From Erysipelothrix rhusiopathiae (GTDB lineage: Bacteria; Bacillota_I; Bacilli_A; Erysipelotrichales; Erysipelotrichaceae), in NCBI RefSeq assembly GCF_900637845.1, contig NZ_LR134439.1, forward strand, positions 1,550,001-1,614,000: DNA of 64,000 nt. Reading direction: 5' to 3'. The notes below the pieces were generated by a model, which made no database searches, had not been told where the DNA came from, and saw only the letters and a program-made list of their open reading frames with translations. Shown here in pieces: positions 42,256 to 51,357 of this stretch; the stretch's first letter is position 1, and every line of letters starts with the position of its first letter. Made by a program: the position numbers and the translations under genes.

Positions 42256-43554
42256 TTATTTATAGGATTCAAATTTATTGCGTAATCCCTTAGGATAACG
42301 ATTATTCCCTTTTTTTCCATCACCTTTGACAAAACCTAAAACATGACCTTGATATGTAACACAATGAATTCCTTTTATTGTCGTATTAATAGGATGTCCA
42401 TACAGGTAGCGATAAGCTGTATCCAGATCTAATTCGAGTTGTTCAAAAACATCTGTGAAATTAAGCGATTGAGCAAGTGTATGACTATATTCAATACGGT
42501 TTTTCTTAATTTCTCCGATAAAAACACCATCACGCGTTATATGGAGGGGTTCATCAAGAAAACCTCGATGACGAAGTCCATAAATTTTACCTGATTTTTC
42601 TTGTATATTTCCAACCAACTTCCGATCAAAACAGTTAAAAGATGTTGGTTCATTGATACCGAAGTTTAGAAGATGACGGCTTGTATTCTCTTTATATACG
42701 CGAATTCGAGCTATAAAATGCCCTTCACCATCTTTGGAAGGAAAATAACGGGCAACTTGTTCTCCTAATCCAAGATATCCACTACTTTTCTCGGATAGGT
42801 CTACAGGTTCTAATTGACACTTTGGATGTTCCTCCAAAAAAGAGAGAATAACTTGTTCATTTTCGTGAAAATTTAAAGTACATGTTGAATAGACAATCAC
42901 ACCACCATCGACACATGCCCTAAAAGCATTTTCGAGCAGCTGTTTTTGTAGTCGACTAAAACGGAGGGGTTCAGAATTTTTAAACTCAAGGGCAAAATCA
43001 GGAGTACGACGATATAGACCTTCTCCACTACATGGTGCATCCAATAACACTTTATCAAAGGTATTATTAAGCTTGTCTACCAATTCATCCGTATCCATTT
43101 GTGTAACAACGCCACGTTCGGAACCCCATCGATCATAATTATGTTGTAATTTTATATTACGTTTGGAATCAATTTCATTACTTATTAGGAACCCTGTTGT
43201 TAATGCACTTAGAATTTGTGTCGTTTTGCCACCCGGTGCGGCACACAAATCCAGAACAATGTCATTAGGCTCAACCCTTAACGCACTGACCGGTGTTGTC
43301 GCTGTAGGGTCTTGAATATAGTAGCATCCTGCATGGCTTAAAGGATGTGTTACTGTCTTTGCATAATCATCTGGTATTAGAATTGTAGGATCGATACGTG
43401 AAGCTATTCCACTAAAAGGTAAAACACATGGTTTTAATGGGTTCAGTCTTAATCCATGAACGGAATCCATTTGGTATGCCGCTATAATTTTTTGATATTG
43501 TGGTTCACCAAATGATTCGATGAGCATTTTTTGATAATCAGCCGTTAGTTTCAT
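42256..43554 (-). CDS. RsmF-type rRNA (cytosine-C5) methyltransferase
   Basis: A 432-residue NOL1/NOP2/Sun-family methyltransferase using S-adenosylmethionine. It has YYIQDPTATTPVSAL, the SAM loop LDLCAAPGGKTTQIL, catalytic DAPCSGEGLYRR and STCTLNFHENEQ (the two Cys positions), and a C-terminal PUA-like region that ends with VTYQGHVLGFVKGDGKKGNNRYPKGLR, as in RsmF/YebU. The ATG at 43554 is used; an immediately upstream TTG is less likely. It overlaps ribF by 17 bases. The target base cannot be assigned from sequence alone. Confidence 0.87.
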   Translation of the reverse strand: MKLTADYQKMLIESFGEPQYQKIIAAYQMDSVHGLRLNPLKPCVLPFSGIASRIDPTILIPDDYAKTVTHPLSHAGCYYIQDPTATTPVSALRVEPNDIVLDLCAAPGGKTTQILSALTTGFLISNEIDSKRNIKLQHNYDRWGSERGVVTQMDTDELVDKLNNTFDKVLLDAPCSGEGLYRRTPDFALEFKNSEPLRFSRLQKQLLENAFRACVDGGVIVYSTCTLNFHENEQVILSFLEEHPKCQLEPVDLSEKSSGYLGLGEQVARYFPSKDGEGHFIARIRVYKENTSRHLLNFGINEPTSFNCFDRKLVGNIQEKSGKIYGLRHRGFLDEPLHITRDGVFIGEIKKNRIEYSHTLAQSLNFTDVFEQLELDLDTAYRYLYGHPINTTIKGIHCVTYQGHVLGFVKGDGKKGNNRYPKGLRNKFESYK

Positions 43555-44476
43555 CAAGGATCAATCTCGCTTCTTTTACATCACGATGCATTTGTTCGAC
43601 AAGCGTTTCAATGGAATCAAATTTCAATTCATCACGAAGACGCTTCACAAAGGATTGTTTAATTACTTCACCATAAATATCTTCGTCAAAATCAAGAATG
43701 TATGTTTCAAGAGATAAATGTTCCGTTGTATTAAAGGTTGGATTATGACCAATATTTATGACCGATTGATACATTGTTCCCTTAACCTCTACAAAACCTG
43801 CATATACACCTTGTTTTGGTATAACATATTCGTCTACTACATCCATGTTAGCCGTAGGAAACCCAATTTCTCGCCCACGATGTTGACCACCCACAACAAA
43901 TCCACTTATTGAATAAAGTCTTCCTAATAAGTCATTTGCCTGTTGTACATCACCATTTAAAATCGCTTGTGTAATTGCCGTCGTGCCGATTTTCTGTTCA
44001 TTCACGTGATCTAAAGGGACAACATGGGTATCAAAATAATAATGCCCAAGTGCCTCTAAATCATCAACAGACCCTTCACCACGATAACCAAATTTATAAT
44101 CTGCACCACAGATAAGTGTCTTAACATTGAGAGGCACAAGGATTTTCTCTATAAACTCTAGTGGTGATAATTTTGATAAATCCTTCGTAAATTCAATGGT
44201 AATCAAATAATCAATACCTAAAGATTCCGCAATACGAACTTTTTCTTTTATTGGTGTTAGATGTTTTACATGAGATTTATTATGAATCACAGTCCAAGGA
44301 TCTGGATCAAATGTTATAAGTGCTGTTTCATAATTAAACTCTTGACCTATCTTTTTTGCTTCATTAATTAAAATTTGATGACCTCGATGTAAGCCATCAA
44401 AATAACCAATGCATGCTGCGAGTTGATGATCATTACGATGAAGTTGTAGATAATCTCGTATTGTAATTTGTTTCAT
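43538..44476 (-). CDS. ribF: Bifunctional riboflavin kinase/FAD synthetase
   Basis: RibF converts riboflavin to FMN and FAD. The 312-residue protein has an N-terminal nucleotidyltransferase domain with CIGYFDGLHRGHQILI, CGADYKFGYRGEG and IGTTAIT. The C-terminal flavokinase domain has RGREIGFPTANM (PTAN) and INIGHNPTF. The ATG at 44476 shares its A with the truB stop (TAATG), so translation is coupled. The frame extends two codons upstream to a TTG, which is less plausible. Confidence 0.94.
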   Translation of the reverse strand: MKQITIRDYLQLHRNDHQLAACIGYFDGLHRGHQILINEAKKIGQEFNYETALITFDPDPWTVIHNKSHVKHLTPIKEKVRIAESLGIDYLITIEFTKDLSKLSPLEFIEKILVPLNVKTLICGADYKFGYRGEGSVDDLEALGHYYFDTHVVPLDHVNEQKIGTTAITQAILNGDVQQANDLLGRLYSISGFVVGGQHRGREIGFPTANMDVVDEYVIPKQGVYAGFVEVKGTMYQSVINIGHNPTFNTTEHLSLETYILDFDEDIYGEVIKQSFVKRLRDELKFDSIETLVEQMHRDVKEARLILDETNG

Positions 44477-45309
44477 TACCAAAGTCCTCTTACTGATTTA
44501 AATGTTGTTTCATGTTCTCGTTCGTATACGGCATAATAAGTGCCCGTATCAATAAGAACTTGATCTTCTTCAATATCTAATTCAAGTCTCTTTCCATTTT
44601 TAACATAATCCTCCATGCGGGGGTTTACGATTTTAGGTAAAGCAATTGTATCTTTTACAGATATCAACTTAGTTTCAGGCGTCAACGCTTCTAAAGTCAA
44701 AGCATTCTCAAGCGTATAAGGTCCTACCTGTTCACGTTCTAGAGCCGACATCGTCCCCAGCGTACCCAACAACATACCAATATCTTCGCAAAGGGTACGA
44801 ATATAAGTACCGTTTGACACGAACGCTCTGAATTCAATTTCATCACCTTCAAGAGCAATAAGTTCTAAATTATAGATTGTTATGTCTGTGTAGAGTTGTT
44901 TAACCTCTTCATCATTGAACACATACTCATAGGATTTTTTACCATTTATTTTTTTTGCGGAAACTTTCGGAACGCGTTGTGTTTGAGGGCCCGTAAGTTT
45001 CTCAAAACATGTCAAAACATCTTCTCTCGAATATTGCGGTATAGACGCTTGTTCTTCTACCGCTCCCCAAATATCACCGGTTGAAGTCTTCATACCCAAC
45101 TTACATTTCCCTCGATACGTTTTGTCATTTAAACCTAAATAAGGAAGTGCTTTCGTTGCTTGATTCACTGCTAACACTAAAACACCTGTGGCCATTGGAT
45201 CCAAAGTTCCACTATGCCCTACTTTGACTTTTAATAATTTTCGCACTTTCGCTACCACATCAAACGATGTCATTTCTTGTGGTTTGTTAATACATAAGAT
45301 ACCGTCCAT
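44476..45309 (-). CDS. truB: tRNA pseudouridine(55) synthase
   Basis: TruB makes pseudouridine 55 in the T-loop of tRNA. The 277 residues start MDGILCINKPQEMTSFDVV, with catalytic Asp in VGHSGTLDPMATGVLVL (about 37-53) and later RVPKVSAKKINGKKSYEY and SNGTYIRTLCEDIG, all family signatures. It is the first gene of the truB-ribF-rsmF unit, read from the promoter at 45333-45360. Confidence 0.95.
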   Translation of the reverse strand: MDGILCINKPQEMTSFDVVAKVRKLLKVKVGHSGTLDPMATGVLVLAVNQATKALPYLGLNDKTYRGKCKLGMKTSTGDIWGAVEEQASIPQYSREDVLTCFEKLTGPQTQRVPKVSAKKINGKKSYEYVFNDEEVKQLYTDITIYNLELIALEGDEIEFRAFVSNGTYIRTLCEDIGMLLGTLGTMSALEREQVGPYTLENALTLEALTPETKLISVKDTIALPKIVNPRMEDYVKNGKRLELDIEEDQVLIDTGTYYAVYEREHETTFKSVRGLW

Positions 45310-45332
45310 AAGAACCTCATTTCTACCTATAA

Positions 45333-45360
45333 ATTATATAGGTTTTTCACAATTAGTCAA
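45333..45360 (-). promoter_or_regulatory. Promoter of the truB operon
   Basis: On the minus strand, TTGACT (45355-45360), 16-base spacer and TATAAT (45333-45338). Its -35 box is only eight bases from the -35 box of the divergent promoter at 45369-45396. Confidence 0.78.
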
Positions 45361-45368
45361 AACCAAAC

Positions 45369-45396
45369 TTGACTTAATTTCACTGAGTGATATGAT
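45369..45396 (+). promoter_or_regulatory. Promoter of the lysine-riboswitch ABC importer operon
   Basis: TTGACT (45369-45374), 16-base spacer, TATGAT (45391-45396). The expected start near 45403 is just before the lysine aptamer. Confidence 0.78.
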
Positions 45397-45409
45397 TAGT
45401 CTATTAAAA

Positions 45410-45575
45410 GACAATATTAGAGGTAGCGATGCAGATAAGTATGTATTGGAGCTTGCAGGCTTTGAAGATACAAAAAGGCAACCATCGCCGAACGGTAAAA
45501 ACCGCAAATTTTTACTGTGGGGTTATAGGAAATACCTATAACACTCCTTCCTTAGTGAAGTGGAGCTAGACTATC
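45410..45575 (+). promoter_or_regulatory. Lysine riboswitch (L box)
   Basis: The leader contains the L-box landmarks in order: TTAGAGGTAGCGATG at the 5' core, AGTATGTATTGGAGC, AAAGGCAACCATCGCCGAA (compare the GTCGCCGAAGC of lysC leaders), ACTGTGGGGTTATAGG with a long P4/P5-type hairpin, and GTGGAGCTAGACT at the 3' closing strand. GCTAGA (45565-45570) is complementary to TCTAGC inside the downstream terminator, the expected antiterminator. Lysine binding should therefore stop transcription of the importer. Confidence 0.88.
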
Positions 45576-45586
45576 CTTATTTCAAT

Positions 45587-45612
45587 ACGGACCTCTAGCG
45601 TGGGTCTTTTTT
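45587..45612 (+). terminator. Riboswitch-controlled terminator of the lysine leader
   Basis: GGACC / GGGTC-type stem around TCTAGCGT followed by six T. TCTAGC in its loop can instead pair with GCTAGA of the aptamer's 3' strand. Confidence 0.75.
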
Positions 45613-45637
45613 GTTTATTTTTAGGAGGAGACATGTT

Positions 45638-47251
45638 ATGCAGAGCAAAAACATGAAAAAAGTATTACTTTTATTTCTAGTTCTATTAACCATTACTGGT
45701 TGTACGAACTCAGGTCATCGACAGGATGATTTAGTGGTTGGAATGGAATGTAACTATGCCCCATTCAACTGGACACAATCTACAGAAACAGAATTTACAG
45801 AACCATTATCCGATGGTCATAGTTATTGTGATGGTTATGATGTTCAAATGGCTCGTCATATCGCTAAAGAACTCGATCGTAATTTAGTCATCAAAGAACA
45901 CGCGGTATTTAAAGGCTTACTCGAATCCGCTAAAGTTGGTGATATTGATCTTATTATTGCAGGAATGACAAACACAGAAGAACGTCGTCAAGAAGTTGAT
46001 TTTACTGATGTGTACTATACAAGTCAAATGGTACTTGTAACCAAGAAAAACAGTCCTTATGTAGATGCAAAAACACTTCAAGATTTCTCGGGTGCTCATG
46101 TATCAGCACAAATTGGTACTATGCATGATCAACTTGTGGATCAAATTCCTGCTGTAAAGCATGGCGTACCACTTGAGTCATTTCCGTTTTTAACAACCGC
46201 TGTCAATAATAATGCGATTGATGCATTTGTTTCCGAAAAACCCGTTGCACTTGCAATCACAAGTAGTAACCCCAACTTATCAATTGTTGAGTTTGAAGGA
46301 AATAATGGTTTTATCGTAGACGCAGAAGAAGTTACTGTTTCAATTGGTATTGCGAAAGGAAATGATAAACTCCTTAGTGATGTAAATAATGCATTAAGCA
46401 AGTTATCACCTGAACAACGTGATGTAATGATGTCTGACGCTATCAAGCGCCAACCAAGTTCTAATGAAGACCAAACAAAACTAATGCCAAGTGGATTCTT
46501 CGCAGGGGTCGGTTTCCTTATTCAAAATAATTGGAAATTATTCTTGAATGGATTAGGTATCACATTGCTTATTGCCTTAACAGGTACCTCTTTCGGTTTA
46601 ATTATCGGTCTCTTTATTGCTGGCTTACGACAAATTAAAATTAGTGACCGCGATAAAGGTATCACACGACTCTTTAAACGTATCATGAATGTCATTGTAA
46701 CCGCATATGTTCAGTATTTACGTGGGACTCCAATGATGGTTCAAGGAATCTTAATTTATTATGGATTACGTGGATTAGAGGTTGCCATTTCACCACTTAC
46801 TGCAGGGATTATCATTATATCGATTAATACCTCTGCTTATATGTCTGAAATTATTCGTGCTGGTATTCAAGCCATCGACAAAGGTCAAAATGAAGCTGCA
46901 CGTTCACTTGGAATGACGGAAGCACAAACATTACGCTATGTAATTTTACCGCAAGCGATTCGAAACGCTATTCCAGCTATTGGGAATGAATTTGTTGTTA
47001 ATATCAAAGATTCATCCGTATTAAATGTAATTACAGTTTCCGAACTATTCTTCCAAGGGAATCGTCTTACAGGTATTTATTACCGACAAATGGAACCATT
47101 CTTTATTGTTTCACTCATTTATTTAGTCCTTACAATTTGTTCAACTCAAATCTTGAATATGATTGAAAAAAGAATGGATGCACCAAAAGGAAGTTATCCC
47201 GCATCAGTTACCCATAAAGTTCATTTTGGTAAAAAAGAAGGAGGTAATTAA
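45638..47251 (+). CDS. Amino-acid ABC importer, fused substrate-binding and permease protein (probable lysine importer)
   Basis: A 537-residue fusion. [17 protein letters not shown] is a lipoprotein signal with Cys22. A type-3 substrate-binding domain follows ([40 protein letters not shown]). From about residue 280 a GlnP/HisM-type permease begins, with [27 protein letters not shown] and the EAA loop [20 protein letters not shown]. The ATG at 45638 is nine bases after AGGAGG. An earlier in-frame ATG at 45611 lies in the terminator T-run. Homology alone suggests polar amino acid uptake, and the lysine riboswitch upstream indicates lysine. Confidence 0.88.
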   Translation: MQSKNMKKVLLLFLVLLTITGCTNSGHRQDDLVVGMECNYAPFNWTQSTETEFTEPLSDGHSYCDGYDVQMARHIAKELDRNLVIKEHAVFKGLLESAKVGDIDLIIAGMTNTEERRQEVDFTDVYYTSQMVLVTKKNSPYVDAKTLQDFSGAHVSAQIGTMHDQLVDQIPAVKHGVPLESFPFLTTAVNNNAIDAFVSEKPVALAITSSNPNLSIVEFEGNNGFIVDAEEVTVSIGIAKGNDKLLSDVNNALSKLSPEQRDVMMSDAIKRQPSSNEDQTKLMPSGFFAGVGFLIQNNWKLFLNGLGITLLIALTGTSFGLIIGLFIAGLRQIKISDRDKGITRLFKRIMNVIVTAYVQYLRGTPMMVQGILIYYGLRGLEVAISPLTAGIIIISINTSAYMSEIIRAGIQAIDKGQNEAARSLGMTEAQTLRYVILPQAIRNAIPAIGNEFVVNIKDSSVLNVITVSELFFQGNRLTGIYYRQMEPFFIVSLIYLVLTICSTQILNMIEKRMDAPKGSYPASVTHKVHFGKKEGGN

Positions 47252-47253
47252 CA

Positions 47254-47988
47254 ATGAGTTTTTTATCCATATCCCATTTAAATAAGTCATTTGGTGAATT
47301 ACAAGTCTTAAAAGATATAAACCTTGAGATTAAAAAAGGTGAAGTTGTTTCATGTATTGGATCCAGTGGTAGTGGTAAATCAACACTTCTTCGTTGCATT
47401 AACCTCCTTGAAACCTTTGATAATGGTACCATCACTTTCAATAATGAAGATGTTACTGATCAACAAATGGATATCAATAAGTATCGATCCCAAGTAGGAA
47501 TGATTTTCCAATCCTTTAACCTTTTCAATAATAAATCGGTCTTAGAAAACTGTACCCTCGCACCGATTAAGGTCTTAAAAGTTGATCCGAAAGAAGCTGA
47601 GGCTGAAGCGATTAAAAACCTGGAACGTGTTGGGATGGTAGAATTTAAAGATCAAAACGTAAAACAACTATCAGGCGGCCAAAAACAACGCATTGCGATT
47701 GCACGAGCATTATGCATGAAACCAGAATTTCTCCTCTTAGATGAGCCTACATCAGCTCTAGACCCAGAAATGGTCGGAGATGTACTCGAAGTTATTAAGA
47801 GCTTAGCAAAAGAAGGCTACACAATGTTTATCGTAACGCATGAAATGGATTTTGCTCGTGAAGTAAGCGATCGAATTCTGTTTATGGACAGTGGTATTAT
47901 TCTCGAAGAAGGTTCACCCGAAGAATTATTCTTAAACCCGAAAGAAGAACGTACAAAACAGTTCTTAACACGATTCATGAAAGTATAA
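47254..47988 (+). CDS. Amino-acid ABC importer ATP-binding protein (GlnQ-like, probable lysine importer)
   Basis: A 244-residue ATPase with Walker [10 protein letters not shown] (36-44), signature LSGGQ (139-143), Walker B LLDEP (161-165) and the switch His in IVTHEMDFA, matching polar amino acid importers. The ATG follows the fused permease gene by two bases and is preceded by AAGGAGG. It would energise the fused binding-protein/permease. The operon ends at a terminator at 47998. Confidence 0.93.
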   Translation: MSFLSISHLNKSFGELQVLKDINLEIKKGEVVSCIGSSGSGKSTLLRCINLLETFDNGTITFNNEDVTDQQMDINKYRSQVGMIFQSFNLFNNKSVLENCTLAPIKVLKVDPKEAEAEAIKNLERVGMVEFKDQNVKQLSGGQKQRIAIARALCMKPEFLLLDEPTSALDPEMVGDVLEVIKSLAKEGYTMFIVTHEMDFAREVSDRILFMDSGIILEEGSPEELFLNPKEERTKQFLTRFMKV

Positions 47989-47997
47989 TTAATCATA

Positions 47998-48026
47998 AAA
48001 AAAAACGGCTCATGGCCGTTTTTTTA
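47998..48026 (+). terminator. Terminator after the lysine-type importer operon
   Basis: AACGGC / GCCGTT stem with flanking A and T runs (AAAAA before, TTTTT after). Confidence 0.87.
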
Positions 48027-48041
48027 CACCCTATTTAGTAC

Positions 48042-48072
48042 AAATTAACTTGGATTAGGTTCAAGTTAATTT
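48042..48072. repeat. Intergenic 11-bp dyad of unknown role
   Basis: AAATTAACTTG (48042-48052) and CAAGTTAATTT (48062-48072) are perfect inverted arms around nine bases. No T-run follows on either strand, so it is not a canonical terminator. It sits between two converging genes. Confidence 0.5.
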
Positions 48073-48116
48073 CTAAAATCACAGACAACATAAACGATTC
48101 ACGCTCAAAAAAAAGA

Positions 48117-48386
48117 CTACAGCGTCTCTTTTTCTAATATTATTCTTCGGATGATGATAAAACAAATATAAATAATCAAATAAGCGAATATTACAATATC
48201 TGTGCCTGGCTTTTCGATGTATAAAATAATCGGAAACACTAACAAATAGATAGAGTTTGTGTATCTATGTATTTGTTTATTCCAACTTTCTTTTGATTCA
48301 TAGATTATTAACAACAACGCAATCATTATAAAAATGAGACACATAATACTTACAATGGTATAAAATACATCTGTATTGTTAATCAT
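48117..48386 (-). CDS. Small membrane protein of unknown function
   Basis: An 89-residue protein with three hydrophobic stretches, about 8-29, 43-58 and 63-80. The first and last are rich in Ile and Leu, and the segment between the first two is polar (YESKESWNKQIHRYTNS). It has a reasonable ribosome binding site (AAGGAG) ten bases before the ATG and a possible promoter at 48418-48447, so I consider it a real gene. I recognise no family. It is isolated between the importer operon and rbfA, and no neighbour suggests a role. Confidence 0.55.
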   Translation of the reverse strand: MINNTDVFYTIVSIMCLIFIMIALLLIIYESKESWNKQIHRYTNSIYLLVFPIILYIEKPGTDIVIFAYLIIYICFIIIRRIILEKETL

Positions 48387-48417
48387 AATTTATGCTCCTT
48401 TTAAGATATGACGAAAC

Positions 48418-48447
48418 ACTATATCGATGATAATTGCTTTAAAACAA
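48418..48447 (-). promoter_or_regulatory. Possible promoter of the small membrane protein gene
   Basis: On the minus strand, TTGTTT (48442-48447), 18-base spacer and TATAGT (48418-48423). Moderate match only. Confidence 0.45.
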
Positions 48448-48535
48448 GTTCACTGTTATGAAGATATTAGACTACAAAATGACCACTAACATTACTATAC
48501 CAAACAAATTATTGTGGTAGCAACACTTTATAAAA

Positions 48536-48567
48536 GAAAACTTGGAAATTAATCCAAGTTTCTTTTT
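48536..48567. terminator. Terminator after rbfA (T-tracts on both strands)
   Basis: AAACTTGG / CCAAGTTT around AAATTAAT, with TTTTCTTTT on the minus strand and CTTTTTTTT on the plus strand. It lies just past the rbfA stop codon. Confidence 0.83.
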
Positions 48568-48568
48568 T

Positions 48569-48904
48569 TTATTTTTTAAGCGATTCTAAAATACCATCGA
48601 TTTTAGCACCATATTCTGATGATTCATCGAGTTTAAAAATTAATTCAGGAGTACGACGAATACTCAATGCTTTACTTACTTCTGAACGAAGCATGCCTTT
48701 AGCTTTATTTAAAGCATCCATTCCAGGTTGTTTCTTAGAATCTTCTAAAAAACTAACATAGATTGTAGCAAATGAGAAGTCATTGGTAACATCCACTTCT
48801 GTAATACTTACAAATTTTAAACTTGGATCATTTAATCGATTTTGAATAACTGGTGCAAGTTCACGCTTAATGATAGATTCAATACGTTCTTTTTTAACTG
48901 TCAT
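48569..48904 (-). CDS. rbfA: 30S ribosome-binding factor A
   Basis: RbfA binds helix 45 region of 16S rRNA during late 30S maturation and helps cold adaptation. The 111 residues have the family features KRELAPVIQNRLNDPSLKFVSITEVDVTNDFSFATIYVSFL and RRTPELIFKLDESSEYGAKIDGILESL. It follows infB by 17 bases, the standard order. Confidence 0.94.
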   Translation of the reverse strand: MTVKKERIESIIKRELAPVIQNRLNDPSLKFVSITEVDVTNDFSFATIYVSFLEDSKKQPGMDALNKAKGMLRSEVSKALSIRRTPELIFKLDESSEYGAKIDGILESLKK

Positions 48905-48921
48905 ATTAAATTACCTCTGTT

Positions 48922-50778
48922 CTACTTTTGTTCAACTTCAATTTCACCAAATGATTCAATAACATCGCCTTCTTTGATATCATTATAGTTTTCAATAGTA
49001 ATACCACAATCAAATCCTTGAGATACTTCTTTTGCATCATTTTGGAATCGTTTTAATGAAGCCATTTGTCCTTCATAAATAACAACACCATCACGCATTA
49101 AGCGTACTCCAGATTCTTTAAGCATTTTACCATCTGTAACCATACATCCAGCAATTGTACCAACTTTAGAAACTTTATAGATTTCACGTACTTCAGCTTG
49201 TCCAAAGATTTTTTCTTCGAATACAGGCGCTAACATACCCTTCATCGCTGCTTCCATAGCTTCAATTGCTTTATAGATAATATTGTAGAGACGAATTTCA
49301 ATACCCTCTTCATCAGCTTTCTTTCGAATCGCTGCAGTAGGACGGATATTAAATCCTATAATAATTGCATTTGATGCAGATGCAAGCATGATATCATTTT
49401 CGGTAATTCCACCTACGGTAGCACGAATTACGTTTACACGAACATCATGTCCATCACCAACTTCAATTCGTTCTAGCGATGCTTTTACAGCTTCTGCTGA
49501 ACCTTGAACATCTGTTTTTAGAATAACATTAATATCTTGAATTTCACCATCAGCAATTTGTTGTGATAAATCATCAAGACTTAATGCACTTGTTTGATTA
49601 CGATCCGCTAAGATACGAGCTTGGTTACGTTTATCTGCAACAGCACGTGAGCTCTTTTCATCTTTAAACGCTCTAAATGAATCACCCGCAATTGGAACAT
49701 CACTTAAACCAATGATTTCAACTGGCATTGAAGGTAATGCTTCTTGTAACTCACGACCACGGTTATCAACCATTTTACGTACACGACCAAATGTAGTACC
49801 TACTACAACTGGATCACCTTGACGTAATGTTCCTTTTTGAACAAGTAAGGTTGCAACCGGTCCACGACTTTTATCGAGTTTCGCTTCAATAACAGTACCA
49901 AACGCTAAACGATTTGGGTTTGCTTTTAATTCTTCTAATTCAGAAGCAACAAGAACTGTTTCAAGTAACTCTTCAATTCCCTCGCCTGATTTAGCAGAAA
50001 TCTTAACGAATACAGTGTCTCCACCCCATTCTTCTGGCATAACTCCAAGATCACTGAATTCTGAATACACACGATCAATATTGATATTTGGTTTGTCAAT
50101 TTTATTGATAGCTACGATAAGCGGTACATTCGCTGCACGAGCATGATCAACTGCTTCACGTGTTTGTGGCATGACACCATCGTCAGCAGCTACAACAACA
50201 ATAACAATATCGGTAACACTTGCTCCACGAGCACGCATCGCTGTGAAAGCCTCGTGACCTGGAGTATCTAAGAATGTAATCTTTTTCCCTTTATGGGTAA
50301 TTTGGTAAGCACCAATATGTTGTGTGATTCCACCAAATTCATCTGCAACAACATCTGTATTACGAATTGTATCCAATGTCGTTGTTTTACCGTGGTCAAC
50401 ATGACCCATAATTGTAACGATTGGAGGACGTTGTTCAAGTGTTTTTGGATCATCTTTTTCTTCATCATCCAGTGTTAATTCATCTACTGGTTCTACACGA
50501 GTTGCTTCAACTTCGTATTCCATACAAATTAACTGAACTGTATCATCATCTAAAGAAGTGTTGATCGTAACCATTGTTCCCATCATAAATAAGAGCTTGA
50601 TGACTTCTGCTGGACTCTTATTAATTTTTTCTGATAAATCTTTAACCGTAATACCATCAGTATACTCAATTTCCGAAATTACGACGTTATCTTTCGGTTT
50701 AAAGTTGTCCTGAGCGGGACGCTTATTATTACGATTTTGTTTGTTTTTATTATTTCTCTGTCTTTTTTTATTACTCAC
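48922..50778 (-). CDS. infB: Translation initiation factor IF-2
   Basis: IF-2 positions initiator tRNA on the 30S subunit and hydrolyses GTP on subunit joining. The 618 residues have a short basic N-terminus ([18 protein letters not shown]), G1 GHVDHGKTT near 127, G3 DTPGHEAF, G4 NKID, and the EF-Tu-like and C-terminal tRNA-binding domains. The length is short for a Firmicute (often about 700) because of the N-terminal part. The start codon is GTG at 50778, with AGAGGTGA upstream, and it overlaps ylxQ by eight bases. Confidence 0.95.
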   Translation of the reverse strand: MSNKKRQRNNKNKQNRNNKRPAQDNFKPKDNVVISEIEYTDGITVKDLSEKINKSPAEVIKLLFMMGTMVTINTSLDDDTVQLICMEYEVEATRVEPVDELTLDDEEKDDPKTLEQRPPIVTIMGHVDHGKTTTLDTIRNTDVVADEFGGITQHIGAYQITHKGKKITFLDTPGHEAFTAMRARGASVTDIVIVVVAADDGVMPQTREAVDHARAANVPLIVAINKIDKPNINIDRVYSEFSDLGVMPEEWGGDTVFVKISAKSGEGIEELLETVLVASELEELKANPNRLAFGTVIEAKLDKSRGPVATLLVQKGTLRQGDPVVVGTTFGRVRKMVDNRGRELQEALPSMPVEIIGLSDVPIAGDSFRAFKDEKSSRAVADKRNQARILADRNQTSALSLDDLSQQIADGEIQDINVILKTDVQGSAEAVKASLERIEVGDGHDVRVNVIRATVGGITENDIMLASASNAIIIGFNIRPTAAIRKKADEEGIEIRLYNIIYKAIEAMEAAMKGMLAPVFEEKIFGQAEVREIYKVSKVGTIAGCMVTDGKMLKESGVRLMRDGVVIYEGQMASLKRFQNDAKEVSQGFDCGITIENYNDIKEGDVIESFGEIEVEQK

Positions 50779-51097
50779 TTACTACGTCACCTCTTTCTAC
50801 TAAGTAAGATTTAAATACTTTACTAAAACCACGATCACTTACCCCTACAGCAACACGATTTGTCATACCAATTGACCATGACAACTCTTCACGTGTTATT
50901 CCGCCTATTACAGGAATACCCGCTGTGTTGCATTTATCTTGAATTTGTTTTCGGGTTCTTTCGGATGCATTATCCGCTAATACAACTGCATACACTTTGT
51001 TTTTCGTAATTGCTGGAAGCAATTCATCACCGTAAACTAATTTACGTCCACGTTGGCATAAACCAAGTGTATTTAACATTTTTTGTTTATCGAACAT
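50771..51097 (-). CDS. ylxQ: L7Ae-family ribosomal protein-like YlxQ
   Basis: A 108-residue RNA-binding protein of the L7Ae/L30e type: [24 protein letters not shown], then [22 protein letters not shown] and [21 protein letters not shown] use the ATG at 51097 ([11 protein letters not shown]). The open frame extends 28 codons further but that part reads as ylxR in another frame and does not match the family. Role is unclear, but the gene is regularly placed between ylxR and infB. It overlaps ylxR by 11 bases and infB by eight. Confidence 0.87.
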   Translation of the reverse strand: MFDKQKMLNTLGLCQRGRKLVYGDELLPAITKNKVYAVVLADNASERTRKQIQDKCNTAGIPVIGGITREELSWSIGMTNRVAVGVSDRGFSKVFKSYLVERGDVVSE

Positions 51098-51341
51098 AGT
51101 TCTTAAGCTCCTCATAGATTTCAACCGGAACTTTTGTTTTAAGTGCACGTTCAAGAGCACGAGACTTTTGAGCTTTCTCAATGGTCTCTTCCGTCACATA
51201 TAAATATGCTCCGCGCCCATTTTTTCGGCCACTTGGGTCTATTTCAATTGTATCTTCTGGTGTTAAAACAACACGAAGCATTTCACCCTTCGGATGTTGT
51301 TCTCCAGTTACGATACACTTGCGCAATGGTACTTTTTTCAT
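51087..51341 (-). CDS. ylxR: YlxR-family (DUF448) RNA-binding protein
   Basis: An 84-residue protein with the family signature PLRKCIVTGEQHPKGEMLRVV and a GRKNGRGAYLYVTEE segment. The start MKKVPLRKC at 51341 lies just after AGGAGG. A longer reading extends into nusA without support. YlxR proteins are nucleoid- or RNA-associated with regulatory effects in some Bacilli. The gene fits the nusA-ylxR-ylxQ-infB order. Confidence 0.9.
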   Translation of the reverse strand: MKKVPLRKCIVTGEQHPKGEMLRVVLTPEDTIEIDPSGRKNGRGAYLYVTEETIEKAQKSRALERALKTKVPVEIYEELKNYVR

Positions 51342-51357
51342 TACACACCTCCTAAGA

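Noticed and set aside
45188-45541. Open frame of 117 codons on the plus strand across the truB upstream region
   Set aside because: It spans the 5' end of truB, two promoters and the lysine riboswitch, has no ribosome binding site and resembles no protein family.
51098-51181. 28-codon N-terminal extension of YlxQ
   Set aside because: It covers the ylxR gene in another frame, and family proteins begin near [12 protein letters not shown].
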